A DNA stretch of 64,000 nucleotides, taken from positions 4,520,065-4,584,064 of the forward strand of contig NZ_CP056122.1 in the NCBI RefSeq assembly GCF_018219455.1, given 5' to 3'. Shown in pieces: positions 28,415 to 38,532 of this stretch. The notes beneath the pieces are model-generated. The model ran no database searches, was not told the origin of the DNA, and was given only the letters and a program-made list of their open reading frames with translations. Origin of the DNA: Moritella sp. 5. Its GTDB lineage: Bacteria; Pseudomonadota; Gammaproteobacteria; Enterobacterales; Moritellaceae. The position numbers and the translations under genes are program-made. Each line of letters starts with the position of its first letter. Positions within the stretch are counted from its first letter, which is position 1.

Positions 28415-29791
28415 TTGAAAGATAAACACGGCCTTCTCTCGGCACCCGTCTCTCAGGTAATGACAAAAATGGCAGTACCTATGGCCTATGGTTTATTAGC
28501 TGTACTTGGCTTTAGCTTAGTGGACACTTACTTTGTTAGCTTGCTGGGTACGCAAGCCTTAGCCGCGATCAGTTTTACTTTCCCTGTCACCTTTTTTGTT
28601 TCCGCATTAGCCATGGGCTTAGGCACGGGTTTATCTGCTTGCTTAGCGCGTTTATTAGGTCAAGGTCAGCACCAAGATGCGGCGCGATTAACCTCTGACG
28701 GACTATTGTTAGCACTTACTACTGTATTAACCGTCGCTGTTATTGGCATTAACAGCATAGAACCATTATTTCGGTTGCTGGGTGCGACAGATACTTTAAT
28801 GGTCTACATTCAAGATTATATGTTCTATTGGTATGTCGCGATCCCCTTCCTCGTTATCCCTATGGTTGGCAATGCCGCTATTCGCGCCACTGGTGATACA
28901 AAAACCCCAAGCAGAGTCATGATCATTGCTGGTTTTATGAATGGCATACTCGACCCATTACTTATTTTTGGCATAGGTCCTTTTCCTGAACTCGGTGTAA
29001 AAGGCGCTGCTATTGCGTCTGGTTTATCCTGGTTAATTACCTTTGCAGTGGCGATTTACTTATTGCGTTATCGTGAACAGTTATTGCTATTAACCAAACC
29101 AAACCTAGCCAACATGTTAAAAAATTGGCGTAAGATTGCGGCGATAGGGTTGCCAGCCTCTTTGACCAATATGCTGAGTCCAGTAAACAATGCCTTTGTG
29201 ATGTGGCAATTAGCGGCGTTTAGCACCACAGCTGTGGCCGCTTATGGCGCAGGAACACGGCTGGAAGCGATTTTATTAATCGGCATGATTGCGGTCAGTT
29301 CGATGCTCTCGCCTTTCATCGCTCAAAACTCGTCAGCGAAGAATCCGCAGCGTTGCTTAACCGCGATCAAACTGGCGATCCGTTACTCGCTAATTTCACA
29401 ATTAAGCATTTATCTAATCATTGCCTTAGCTGCCCCTTATATAGCGACATTATTCAGTGATGATGCGGCGGTGATCAGCCACTTATCGTTATACCTTTAT
29501 ATTATTCCTGCGACTTTTGCTATGCAGGGTATTATGATGGCGGTCGCGTCTAGTTTAAACGGCTTTAATCGACCTATGCCAGCACTGAGTCTTAGCGTGC
29601 TGCGCTCTCTGCTAATCATTAGTCTATCGAGTCTTGGTGGTTTTTATTATGGTGAAAAAGGTGTTTTCTTTGGTATCGCTAGCGCCAATGTTTTAGTCGG
29701 TTTATTAGCTTTATATTACGCCCAGCAATTACGCATCGAGCTGCGTAATGAATTAGGCGATAAATTAGAGAATGAATTTCAGCTAAAGTAA
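28415..29791 (+). CDS. MATE-family efflux transporter
   Basis: 458 residues, about 12 membrane segments in two similar halves. MATE features include VDTYFVSLLGTQALAAISFTFP in the first half and GAGTRLEAILLIG in the second. These pumps expel drugs or toxic organic cations using Na+ or H+. The frame starts with TTG (28415) with TAGGT upstream; the next ATG is at 28460 and would delete 15 residues preceding the first helix. It stands alone, divergent from groES. Substrate unknown. Confidence 0.88.
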   Translation: MKDKHGLLSAPVSQVMTKMAVPMAYGLLAVLGFSLVDTYFVSLLGTQALAAISFTFPVTFFVSALAMGLGTGLSACLARLLGQGQHQDAARLTSDGLLLALTTVLTVAVIGINSIEPLFRLLGATDTLMVYIQDYMFYWYVAIPFLVIPMVGNAAIRATGDTKTPSRVMIIAGFMNGILDPLLIFGIGPFPELGVKGAAIASGLSWLITFAVAIYLLRYREQLLLLTKPNLANMLKNWRKIAAIGLPASLTNMLSPVNNAFVMWQLAAFSTTAVAAYGAGTRLEAILLIGMIAVSSMLSPFIAQNSSAKNPQRCLTAIKLAIRYSLISQLSIYLIIALAAPYIATLFSDDAAVISHLSLYLYIIPATFAMQGIMMAVASSLNGFNRPMPALSLSVLRSLLIISLSSLGGFYYGEKGVFFGIASANVLVGLLALYYAQQLRIELRNELGDKLENEFQLK

Positions 29792-30072
29792 CGCAGTGAA
29801 TGAGACAATGGAAATCAGCTAAACAGCATACATGTTCACCAATTTTCCCGTGTTAATGAATCAAGCCATAAACACCAAATTTACAGCACGAATATTCACT
29901 AATAATCCAACAAACTTGCTGTTTCTTAGGCCAAAATAAAATATATTTAGCATTCTTAAAACTTTGTTGAAAAAGGTGATCTAAGCCCACTTTATTAACA
30001 AAATACAACGTATTATCCGCACATGATTTTTATTTTCCTTCCTACGTTTTGATCACATAGCAGAGTGTACTA

Positions 30073-31524
30073 ATGACTGTATTAGCAACCGATTTTACTC
30101 AAGAAACCCGTTTAGAAACAGACTTATTAGGTGTTAAAAAAATACCCGCGAAAGCTTATTACGGTATTCACACATTAAGAGCGATGGAAAACTTCCATAT
30201 CAGTAGTGAGAAGATCGGTGACTGTCCTGAATTTGTACGTGGCATGGTAAAAACGAAGAAAGCAGCAGCACTTGCCAATGGTATCTTAGGCACTATCCCA
30301 CCACACATTAGTGACGCAATTGTGAATGCTTGTGACACATTACTGGCGACTGATAAATTTTACGCTCAATTCCCGATTGATGCATTCCAAGGTGGCGCAG
30401 GTACATCGGTAAACATGAATACCAACGAAGTATTAGCTAATATTGCACTAGAGCAAATGGGGCATACTAAGGGCGCTTATAGCCACATCAACCCAAATGA
30501 TCACGTCAATAAAAGTCAAAGTACCAACGATGCCTATCCTACTGGTTTCCGCGTTGCTTTGTTTGAACGTAGTAACGCTGTATTAGCTGCGCTAACCTCA
30601 TTAAGCGAAACCTTCTTAACCAAAGCAGAAGAGTTTAATGACGTATTAAAAATGGGTCGTACCCAATTACAAGACGCGGTGCCGATGACATTAGGTCAAG
30701 AGTTCCGTGCTTTTGGCATTACCCTCAGAGAAGAAATAAAAAGCATTAAACGTTGCCAAGAATTACTGCTCGAAATTAACCTAGGCGCGACTGCAATTGG
30801 TACTGGTTTAAATACACCTGTAGGTTATTCAGAGTTAGCTATTGCAAAATTAGCTGAAATTACCGGTCACCCATTTGTGCCAGCAGAAGATTTAGTGGAA
30901 GCAACATCAGACTGTGGCGCTTATGTGATGCTATCAAGTGCATTAAAACGTTTCGCAGTGAAACTATCGAAGATTTGTAACGATCTACGTTTACTGTCTT
31001 CTGGCCCACGTACTGGTTTAAATGAAATTAACCTACCCGAAATGCAAGCAGGTTCTTCAATCATGCCAGCAAAAGTAAACCCAGTGATTCCAGAAGTGGT
31101 TAACCAAGTAGCATTTAAAGTGTGTGGTAACGACATTACCATCACTATGGCAGCAGAAGCCGGTCAATTACAATTAAACGTCATGGAACCTGTGATTGGT
31201 CAATGCCTATTTGAATCACTGACATTATTAGAAAATGCCTGTTTCTCACTACAAGATAAATGTGTCAAAGGCATTACCGCTAACCGTAAGGTATGCCAAG
31301 ACTTCGTCCTCAATTCAATTGGTATCATCACTTACTTAAACCCATTCATTGGTCATCATGAAGGCGATACTATCGGTCGAATCTGTGCTGAAACAGGTAA
31401 GAGTGTACGTGAAGTAGTATTAGAGCGCGGCTTATTGTCAGGAGCTGAGTTAGATGAAATCTTCTCTATCGAAAACTTAATGAATCCAAAATACACAGCA
31501 CAACGTTTCGCGAAAGCAATTTAA
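30073..31524 (+). CDS. aspA: Aspartate ammonia-lyase (aspartase)
   Basis: 483 residues. It converts L-aspartate to fumarate and ammonia, feeding anaerobic fumarate respiration or aspartate catabolism. The fumarase/aspartase signature [16 protein letters not shown] is near 327-342, and [11 protein letters not shown]-type residues ([14 protein letters not shown]) near 149-162 complete the active site. In E. coli aspA lies next to fxsA and near groE; here the same genes are in the area but separated by inserted efflux genes. The 281-bp upstream gap has no clear FNR or CRP palindrome. Confidence 0.96.
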   Translation: MTVLATDFTQETRLETDLLGVKKIPAKAYYGIHTLRAMENFHISSEKIGDCPEFVRGMVKTKKAAALANGILGTIPPHISDAIVNACDTLLATDKFYAQFPIDAFQGGAGTSVNMNTNEVLANIALEQMGHTKGAYSHINPNDHVNKSQSTNDAYPTGFRVALFERSNAVLAALTSLSETFLTKAEEFNDVLKMGRTQLQDAVPMTLGQEFRAFGITLREEIKSIKRCQELLLEINLGATAIGTGLNTPVGYSELAIAKLAEITGHPFVPAEDLVEATSDCGAYVMLSSALKRFAVKLSKICNDLRLLSSGPRTGLNEINLPEMQAGSSIMPAKVNPVIPEVVNQVAFKVCGNDITITMAAEAGQLQLNVMEPVIGQCLFESLTLLENACFSLQDKCVKGITANRKVCQDFVLNSIGIITYLNPFIGHHEGDTIGRICAETGKSVREVVLERGLLSGAELDEIFSIENLMNPKYTAQRFAKAI

Positions 31525-31543
31525 ATAAGTTAGCAGTTTGAAT

Positions 31544-31587
31544 AAAAATCCCCGTTACTGCCATATACAGTAACGGGGATTTTTTAT
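31544..31587. terminator. Strong bidirectional terminator between aspA and the RND pump gene
   Basis: AAAAATCCCCGTTACTG / CAGTAACGGGGATTTTTT with a seven-base loop. A- and T-tracts on both sides serve both convergent genes. Confidence 0.96.
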
Positions 31588-31630
31588 ATCTCAAATAACC
31601 TGTACGGCGATTCTTTAATTACCTTTACAA

Positions 31631-34600
31631 CTAAGCTGCGACAGCCGTTACCTCAAAGGGTCTTTTACGACTCATTAATACGAAAATCGCAGGTACAAAA
31701 TAAAACGATAATAAAGTCGTTAATACCGTCCCACCCGCGATGGCAATAGCAAACGGCGGCCAGAAACCACCACCCGCTAAGATTAATGGTAAGAATCCCC
31801 CCACCGTAGTGATCGTCGTTGAAGTAATATGGCGAGTACAACTGGTGATGGCCTTAATAATGGCATCGGTATCGCCAGCGACCGCTTTCGGATCTGATTT
31901 TAATTCAGCCAAAATTACAATTGCGGCATTAATCGCTAATCCCATCAAGCCAAGTAAACCAATAATAACAGTGAAACCAAACGGGTAATTAAATACGTAC
32001 ACACTGAGTAAGCCCAGTCCCACCGATTGAATAGCGGATAATACAATCACACCACCCAAACGGAACGAGTTAAAGGACAGTACCACAATAATAATAAGTA
32101 ACATCATGATAACGCCAACACTCGCTAAAAGTTTACCCACAGCCTCATTACGTTTAGCTGACTCGCCACCAAACTCCATACTGTAGCCCGGCGGTAATAC
32201 AAAGTTTTCACTCGCTAAGCGGTCCGAAAATTCATTGAGCACAGTCGACGGAAGCGTCCCCGCAACTAAGTAACCCTCGACAGTATTAACCCGTACACCA
32301 TCTCGATGTGGAATAGCACCACGACTCGGCTCTAATGCCAGCTCCGTTAGTGCCACCAGTGGGATGCTACTGTGTGATTGTGGAGAACTAAGACTAATGT
32401 TAGCGAGGTCAGACAAGCTACTGCGCTGATCATTGGCAATACGTACGCGAACTGGAATCGATTCCGTTGCTTCGATAATAGAACCATTTACCGTACCATG
32501 TAATGTCGATTGTAATTGTGTTGCCACATCAGTCAATGTTAAACCAGCTAGCTGACTGACATCTTCGTTAATTTTTAACCATACTTTTGGTAACCCAGGT
32601 TGGATTGTTGCACGCGTATGGATCACATTTTCAGTACCAATTAAGATCCGCCTTGCTTCATCCCCTAGGGCTTTCAAGGTATCTAAATTAGGGCCAAACA
32701 AGCGTAATTCGATAGGGGCTTTAAACGGAGGGCCTTGCTCTAATTTACGCACTAATATTTGTGCTTCAGGGATCGCATCATCAAGCAAAATTTGTAATTC
32801 AGGGATCAGCTCATTAACACGTTGGAAACTATCACCAGTAATCATAGCTTGGGCATAATACTGCGCACCATCTTTATTCGGCATCAAGTTATAGTAAAAA
32901 GACGGGGCATTGTTACCAATAAACCAACGTACTTTACTAATACCTTGTTGCTTTGCCAATAATTCGCTAATGGTTTTAGTCACTGCTTCAGTGGCAACAA
33001 TACTGGTTTGTACAGGCATAAATAATTCAATATGGAACATGTCACGATCCGAAGCTGGAAAAAACTGTTCATCCAACTGTTTAGCCAACATAAAACCACT
33101 CAAAGGTAAGATAAATACCAAAGCAATACTGAGCTTAGGTCTAGCCAATACCAATACTAGTGACTGGCGGAAAGTCCGTGCTAAACCCGGTAATTCAATG
33201 CCATTATTATACCACGTCGCTGTACGTGCTGATTTACCTTGTGAATTTCCCGCGAGGAAACGACCAGAGAGTCCTGCTACAATCGTATGCGAAACTAAAT
33301 ACGAGCCGATTAAGGCAAAGATCACACTCAGGGCAATGCCACCGACAAACTCACCGCTAGGACCAGGCATCATCACAATTGGCATAAAAGCCAATATAGT
33401 AGTGAGTGTAGAGCCGAGTAAAGGTAACCATAAATGCTTAATCGCACCTTGCACCGCAACGCTGGCAGCCAACCCCTGTTGACGACGTTTTTGGATGGTA
33501 TCAGCCATTACAATCGCGTTATCAACCATAATGCCCAAAGCAACAACTAAGCCAGTAACAGACATTTGATGAATAGGTAATCCGTAATAATTCATCACGG
33601 TCAAAGTAAACAATACAGTTAAAGGGAGAGATAACGTGACAATTAAAGCTGCGCGCCAGCCTAAAGTCACTAACAGCACCACAGCAATAATCGAAAAACC
33701 AATGAGGATATTACTCACTAGGTCTTGCAGCCTATCTTCTGTATATGTGGATTGATCAAAAAGCACTTCAGTAGTTAATGAAGTTGGCAGTCTTTGAGTA
33801 AATCCAGCTACGACCTCATCAACTTTTTCACTCCACTTATCAATTCGTAAGTTAGGTAACATACGAGTCGATATAACAACGGCGTATTGACCATCAACCA
33901 ATGCAACCTCTTGAGCTGGCCATTGTAATTTTTTACTAACGTTGGCAATATCACCTAAACGAACCACACCACCTTTACTGTCATTAAGCAGAGGGATGTG
34001 ACGGATCCGATCGACAGAGTCAAACGATCCAGCCACTTCAATCTGCATTTGATTATAGTCATTGATGATGTTACCCGCAGATACCTTGGCATCAGCAGCT
34101 AAAATAATATTCGAAATAGCTTGTGTCGATAAGGACAAATTAGCCGCTAAATGCTTATCTATTTCTACCAATATTTGCTCTTCACCACGACCAAACAAAC
34201 TGACAATATCAGTACCCGAAATAACCTTTAACTGACTCTGTAATTCTTTACCGTAACGACCTAATGTAGTTAAATCAACAGCGCTATTTCCTTGCCATTT
34301 AACTGCAATTAACTGCGTGTAGGCATAACCCCTATCGTCTTCTAAACGTGGTGCAATTGCTGCTGGCGGCAACTCACTTGTTACATCATTAAGCAGATCT
34401 CTAACTCGAGACCACACTGGTACAGGATCATAGTTAGTATCGTGTAATTCTAACTGTACAATTGAAATTCCCGCTCTAGATGTCGACGTAATATGCTTAA
34501 TATCAGCAAGTTTACGTAACTTCTGTTCAATTTTTTCAGTTACCATAGCTTCAACACGCTCAGCACTCGCGCCAGGCAGTATAGTCAACACACTGGCATT

Positions 34601-34723
34601 ACGGTTCGTGATCCTAGGATCCTCCGTACGTGGCAGTGTTGATAATGAGCCTAATCCCGCGACAATTAATAAAGTAATCAGCAGTGCTATCAGACGATTA
34701 TTTTCAGTAAACGCCTTAATCAT
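31631..34723 (-). CDS. RND-family efflux pump inner-membrane subunit
   Basis: 1030 residues, the size of HAE1/AcrB-type proteins, with a membrane segment at the N-terminus, two large periplasmic loops and two groups of membrane helices. VVALGIMVDNAIVMADTIQKRRQQG (about 390-415) carries the Asp used in proton transfer in RND pumps. It overlaps the stop codon of the adaptor gene by four bases (ATGA), showing translational coupling. No outer-membrane channel gene is present, so it probably uses a TolC encoded elsewhere. The substrate is unknown. Confidence 0.93.
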   Translation of the reverse strand: MIKAFTENNRLIALLITLLIVAGLGSLSTLPRTEDPRITNRNASVLTILPGASAERVEAMVTEKIEQKLRKLADIKHITSTSRAGISIVQLELHDTNYDPVPVWSRVRDLLNDVTSELPPAAIAPRLEDDRGYAYTQLIAVKWQGNSAVDLTTLGRYGKELQSQLKVISGTDIVSLFGRGEEQILVEIDKHLAANLSLSTQAISNIILAADAKVSAGNIINDYNQMQIEVAGSFDSVDRIRHIPLLNDSKGGVVRLGDIANVSKKLQWPAQEVALVDGQYAVVISTRMLPNLRIDKWSEKVDEVVAGFTQRLPTSLTTEVLFDQSTYTEDRLQDLVSNILIGFSIIAVVLLVTLGWRAALIVTLSLPLTVLFTLTVMNYYGLPIHQMSVTGLVVALGIMVDNAIVMADTIQKRRQQGLAASVAVQGAIKHLWLPLLGSTLTTILAFMPIVMMPGPSGEFVGGIALSVIFALIGSYLVSHTIVAGLSGRFLAGNSQGKSARTATWYNNGIELPGLARTFRQSLVLVLARPKLSIALVFILPLSGFMLAKQLDEQFFPASDRDMFHIELFMPVQTSIVATEAVTKTISELLAKQQGISKVRWFIGNNAPSFYYNLMPNKDGAQYYAQAMITGDSFQRVNELIPELQILLDDAIPEAQILVRKLEQGPPFKAPIELRLFGPNLDTLKALGDEARRILIGTENVIHTRATIQPGLPKVWLKINEDVSQLAGLTLTDVATQLQSTLHGTVNGSIIEATESIPVRVRIANDQRSSLSDLANISLSSPQSHSSIPLVALTELALEPSRGAIPHRDGVRVNTVEGYLVAGTLPSTVLNEFSDRLASENFVLPPGYSMEFGGESAKRNEAVGKLLASVGVIMMLLIIIVVLSFNSFRLGGVIVLSAIQSVGLGLLSVYVFNYPFGFTVIIGLLGLMGLAINAAIVILAELKSDPKAVAGDTDAIIKAITSCTRHITSTTITTVGGFLPLILAGGGFWPPFAIAIAGGTVLTTLLSFYFVPAIFVLMSRKRPFEVTAVAA

Positions 34724-35916
34724 ATTTCATTCTCCGTAGTTGCAGAATATGACGCTTTATTTACAAACGCTTGCTGATGATTAACCCTTACTTTTTGCCC
34801 CGGCACGAAACGATGAATACCGGTATTCACATACGCCTGATTACTCTGCAGATCACCTTGTACGTATGCAGCTGTTTCAGTGGCATGTAATATCGTGACT
34901 GTAGTGCTTTTTAACTGAAAAACTTCATCTGTCGAATGATCCTCAAGATCCTTCTGTAGTCTATCGTGCTCTAAGGTATAAATATTCCACATACCGCGCA
35001 CGCCATCAGTAATGGCACTTAATGGGATCCAGTAACCCGGTTCTTGGTACTCCTGCGACAAAGACAAATAAGCTAATTGGCCATTATAAACAGGACTGTT
35101 ATCAACCAATGTGAAGCGTAAACTTATCGTTCGGGTCACCTTATCCACTTCGTTACCCATGCTAAGTAAACGAACAGCGTAATTAACACCAGCAATTTCG
35201 ACTTGATGATCCTTGCCTTGCAGCTGAGGAATAAAACTTGCTGGTACACCAACCGTGACCTCGGACGCACCTGTTTGTAATAATCTAAATGCCGTAGTAC
35301 CAGCAGCAACCACTTCGCCTTCGGCAATTTGGCGGCTGCTAACAATACCATCAAATGGCGCTAACAGTTTAGACTTATCAATATGATACTGGCTTGCATC
35401 CAATGCAGATAACGTACTGCGGATCTTCGCGGCAATAACTCGCTTTTGCGACGACAGCTCATCGATATTTTGCTCAGAAGTAAATCCGCGTGAAATTAGC
35501 GAACTTAACCGCTTTAGATTTGCTTCAATCAAATCAAATTGCGCTTGCGCTTGCTGCAATTGTGCTTCGAGCTTAGTACGTTCAATTAATAGTAACTGTA
35601 TGTCTAGCTCTGCCAGCAATTGACCTTTAACAACCTGCTGACCTTCAATCACATGTAGCGTCTTGATAATGCCTGCGAACTCGAAACCTAAATTAGCATC
35701 TTGCTTAGCAATCACCTTACCAACAAACTTATTCTCGACTTGGTAACTCGTTTGTTTGGTTAAGTGCCCACTGCTTGCTTGTAAATACTGCGACGCAACC
35801 TGCGTTTCATTCGCAACGACATCACTACAAGCTTGCAATGCAAGCATAATTAGCAATATACTTAACCACTGTGCTGGTTTTACATACAACACAGAGAGGT
35901 GATTCTTTTTAGACAT
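34720..35916 (-). CDS. RND efflux periplasmic adaptor (membrane fusion protein), lipoprotein
   Basis: 398 residues from the ATG at 35916, preferred because AAGGA is eight to nine bases upstream; the ATG two codons earlier is too close to it. The N-terminus ends in a lipobox (LALQAC), so the mature protein is probably lipid-anchored in the inner membrane. It has a barrel-sandwich (lipoyl-like) half, ANLGFEFAGIIKTLHVIEGQQVVKG, a coiled-coil hairpin (about 110-170) and SKLLAPFDGIVSSRQIAEGE. It links the RND pump to an outer-membrane channel. Confidence 0.92.
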   Translation of the reverse strand: MSKKNHLSVLYVKPAQWLSILLIMLALQACSDVVANETQVASQYLQASSGHLTKQTSYQVENKFVGKVIAKQDANLGFEFAGIIKTLHVIEGQQVVKGQLLAELDIQLLLIERTKLEAQLQQAQAQFDLIEANLKRLSSLISRGFTSEQNIDELSSQKRVIAAKIRSTLSALDASQYHIDKSKLLAPFDGIVSSRQIAEGEVVAAGTTAFRLLQTGASEVTVGVPASFIPQLQGKDHQVEIAGVNYAVRLLSMGNEVDKVTRTISLRFTLVDNSPVYNGQLAYLSLSQEYQEPGYWIPLSAITDGVRGMWNIYTLEHDRLQKDLEDHSTDEVFQLKSTTVTILHATETAAYVQGDLQSNQAYVNTGIHRFVPGQKVRVNHQQAFVNKASYSATTENEI

Positions 35917-35978
35917 AATCATTATCCTTTATTTACGTTCAACCCAACTCAACGCTTTATTTCAGAGCCCACACAAAA

Positions 35979-36034
35979 TGGACTCCAGAGTCCAATCTGG
36001 ATAATAGCAAATACATACTAGACGGTACAGTCCA
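35979..36034. promoter_or_regulatory. Pair of palindromic operators between the RND operon and its TetR gene
   Basis: TGGACTCCAGAGTCCA (35979-35994) is an exact palindrome of half-sites TGGACT-N4-AGTCCA; TAGACGGTACAGTCCA (36019-36034) is a near copy with the same spacing. Centres are 40 bp apart. They probably bind the divergent TetR protein and control both directions. Confidence 0.75.
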
Positions 36035-36106
36035 CTTTAATATTAATTAACGCTAGCACAACATTTAATGCGATAATGTCTACTCAATTATTAGCGGTGT
36101 AGATAG

Positions 36107-36721
36107 ATGAATAAACCCAGAGCAAAAAGTGAATTAAAGCGAAATCAAATACTTGATGCGGCAACAATACAATTTACCCAACATGGCTACGCCGCTACGA
36201 GTATGGATCACATAGCTAAATTAGCAGGAGTATCAAAACAGACTGTCTATAGCCATTTCGGTAATAAAGATGAATTATTTATTACCGCCATCACCTATAA
36301 GTGCGAATTGGCAGGAATAGCAGAACTACTACCAGAAAATCTAGGACCCGTTGAATCTGTTTTAACATTATTCGCACAGCGTTTCTTTGCTATGATAACG
36401 TCGGTTGACTCAATGGCTGTGCACCGAGTTTGTGCCGCAGAGTGCCTTGCTCATCCACATTTATCACGTTTATTCTTTGAGGCTGGTCCACTTTTTGTTA
36501 TCGACAAGCTAGCTAATTGCTTAGCTGAATATCACCGCCGTGGAGAGCTGGATATAAACGATTGCCGCCAAGCGGCAATCCAATTATTGTCATTAATAAA
36601 AGGTGAGCAATGGACACGGTTAGAATTTAATATTGAAGAATCATTATCTGAACAGGAAATTAAGCACTACTTACAAAGTTCTGTGCGTTTATTTATCCGT
36701 GGATACCAGACGTTAAGCTAA
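36107..36721 (+). CDS. TetR-family regulator of the RND efflux operon
   Basis: 204 residues. The helix-turn-helix at about 15-60 has the standard pattern, ATSMDHIAKLAGVSKQTVYSHFGNKDELF. The rest is the ligand-binding helical bundle. It is divergent from the adaptor gene across 190 bp that hold two palindromes, so it most likely represses the pump and itself. No effector can be named. Confidence 0.9.
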   Translation: MNKPRAKSELKRNQILDAATIQFTQHGYAATSMDHIAKLAGVSKQTVYSHFGNKDELFITAITYKCELAGIAELLPENLGPVESVLTLFAQRFFAMITSVDSMAVHRVCAAECLAHPHLSRLFFEAGPLFVIDKLANCLAEYHRRGELDINDCRQAAIQLLSLIKGEQWTRLEFNIEESLSEQEIKHYLQSSVRLFIRGYQTLS

Positions 36722-36728
36722 AACGATC

Positions 36729-36762
36729 AGGGTTATATGATCTTTATATAACCCTATTTATT
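36729..36762 (+). terminator. Terminator of the TetR gene
   Basis: AGGGTTATAT / ATATAACCCT, ten perfect pairs with a seven-base loop, followed by ATTTATTG. It starts eight bases after the stop codon. Confidence 0.75.
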
Positions 36763-36777
36763 GTAGTTTAAACAATG

Positions 36778-37581
36778 TTATTCAGCCGTTGCGAGTGTGG
36801 CGCTAAACCAATCAAGCTTAGCGGCTAACTGGGTAACCAGACCAATGATAATCAGCGAAGGACTTTCAGCTTGCGCGGCAAGATCACTCAGATCTTTTAA
36901 CGATCCTTGCAATGTACGCTGCAGTTGACTGGTGCCTCTTTCCACAATGGCCACAGGCATGTCTGCACTCATTCCGTGTTTAATCAGGTTATGTGCAATA
37001 CCACCACTCTGTGTTAACCCCATGTAGAACACCAATGTATGCGTCGCCTTACCTAATAGCGGCCAATTCAACTGATTCGCATCATCTTTTAAATGCCCAG
37101 TAATAAATTGTACACCTTGGGTATAATTACGATGAGTCAACGGGATCCCTGCGTATGCAGCACATCCAGAAGCAGCGGTAATACCCGGCACAACTTCAAA
37201 AGGTATGTTAAAAGGTAATAAGGCTTCAAGCTCTTCACCACCACGCCCAAAAATAAACGGATCGCCGCCTTTAAGACGGATCACCTGCTTACCCTGCAGT
37301 GCAAGATCCACCAATAATTGATTAATGCCACTTTGTGGTACACAATGATGTCCCGCCTTTTTACCAACAAAAAAACGTTCTGCTTGTGGGTGAATCAAGG
37401 CGATAATTTCATCGGACACTAAACGGTCATGTACTACAACTTCGGCTTGTTGCAATAAACGTAATGCTTTAACGGTTAATAAATCGGGGTCGCCTGGACC
37501 CGAACCGACTAAAATTACTTTCCCTGTATGACTTATGGCCTGTAGCTCATTCACTGTTGTTGATACTGCTTGTCCAGTCAT
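36778..37581 (-). CDS. cobA: Uroporphyrinogen-III C-methyltransferase (SUMT)
   Basis: 267 residues, single-domain form without the CysG oxidase part. It methylates uroporphyrinogen III twice with S-adenosylmethionine to precorrin-2, for siroheme or cobalamin. [19 protein letters not shown] (about 18-36) and [17 protein letters not shown] (about 99-115) are SUMT signatures, and [22 protein letters not shown] follows. The gene stands alone between a TetR gene and fxsA. It could equally be named nirE or sumT. AAGGATATAG precedes the ATG. Confidence 0.93.
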   Translation of the reverse strand: MTGQAVSTTVNELQAISHTGKVILVGSGPGDPDLLTVKALRLLQQAEVVVHDRLVSDEIIALIHPQAERFFVGKKAGHHCVPQSGINQLLVDLALQGKQVIRLKGGDPFIFGRGGEELEALLPFNIPFEVVPGITAASGCAAYAGIPLTHRNYTQGVQFITGHLKDDANQLNWPLLGKATHTLVFYMGLTQSGGIAHNLIKHGMSADMPVAIVERGTSQLQRTLQGSLKDLSDLAAQAESPSLIIIGLVTQLAAKLDWFSATLATAE

Positions 37582-37732
37582 TCTATATCCTTAGCTACTA
37601 CGCCAGCCATTCATGGCTAGCAACTATTCACAGCGCTATTTGTCACTGCTTTTACATCACTAATAAATACCATAGCTGTGCAAGGCTTACCAATAGCGGA
37701 GTAGTATAAGTTATATCAAGCGAAGCAAGATC

Positions 37733-37764
37733 AAAAAAGGCGTGAACTTTCGAACACGCCTTTT
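37733..37764 (-). terminator. Terminator of fxsA
   Basis: AAAAAGGCGTG / CACGCCTTTT with a ten-base loop, then a T-run on the minus strand, 23 bases after the fxsA stop codon. Confidence 0.92.
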
Positions 37765-37787
37765 GGTATTTATTTGTCTATCGCTTA

Positions 37788-38321
37788 TTAATTAAGCTTG
37801 TTGTCATCCTTGTCTACTTCAACAAAATCACCTTCAATAACACCGTCATTTTTGGCCTTATTATCAGCACCTGGCTGTTGTTGAAATGGCGACGAGTGCG
37901 TTGACGATTGTGACGAATAATGGAAACCTTGCGCATTACCCGTAAACGTCGGTTGTGGAATAATACGATCTTTGTATTGGGCAATAATCGCTTTAGCTAA
38001 ACGACCACGAATTTGTGGTGTAAGCACCAATAAACCTAACGCATCAGTAACAAAGCCCGGTGTTACAAGTAGCACACCACATACCAGCAGCATAATGCCT
38101 TCTACAATTTCTTGTCCAGGTGCTTCACCTGCAGCTAAACGCGCTTGTAATTTTTGCACCGTTTGTATGCCTTGGCTCCGCACCAAATACGAACCAGCAA
38201 ACGCCGTTAAAATGATAATACCAATCGTCAGCTCTGCACCTAATAACGAACCTATCGACATCAGCACATACACTTCAATTAATGTCATCGCAGTAAATAA
38301 GAAAAATAAACGACCTAACAC
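37788..38321 (-). CDS. fxsA: FxsA family inner-membrane protein
   Basis: 177 residues from a GTG start with AGAGG five bases upstream. The FxsA pattern is visible: LTIGIIILTAFAGSYLVRSQG in the N-terminal half and GIMLLVCGVLLVTPGFVTDALGLLVLTP, giving about three to four membrane segments, then a polar tail rich in Gln, Ser and Asp. In E. coli FxsA overproduction relieves exclusion of phage T7 by F plasmid; the normal role is unknown. It is near aspA and groE in both species. Confidence 0.93.
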   Translation of the reverse strand: MLGRLFFLFTAMTLIEVYVLMSIGSLLGAELTIGIIILTAFAGSYLVRSQGIQTVQKLQARLAAGEAPGQEIVEGIMLLVCGVLLVTPGFVTDALGLLVLTPQIRGRLAKAIIAQYKDRIIPQPTFTGNAQGFHYSSQSSTHSSPFQQQPGADNKAKNDGVIEGDFVEVDKDDNKLN

Positions 38322-38532
38322 ATTAACCTCTCAAAAATATAGTTATAGTAGACGACTTAGCTGAGTATATATTTGTCACTAAGTTATCTAAAAATCCGCA
38401 CAAAACGATCAGAATATAAAGTAACATAGGGGTAATCAACCCAGTTTTCAAGCTCTAGTCTAGTCGATAGTCCATAATGCTAAGTAACTGACGTCACAAT
38501 TAAGACAACTAAAACGTAATAAAGTTGGAAAA

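Noticed and set aside
29792-30072. Possible FNR or CRP site before aspA (around GGTGATCTAAGCCCAC and TTTTGATCACAT)
   Set aside because: The half-sites match the consensus on one side only; regulation known from E. coli is not enough to call a site.
32910-33482. 190-residue frame opposite the RND pump gene
   Set aside because: Antisense to a well-conserved coding region, with no start signal and no similarity I can see.
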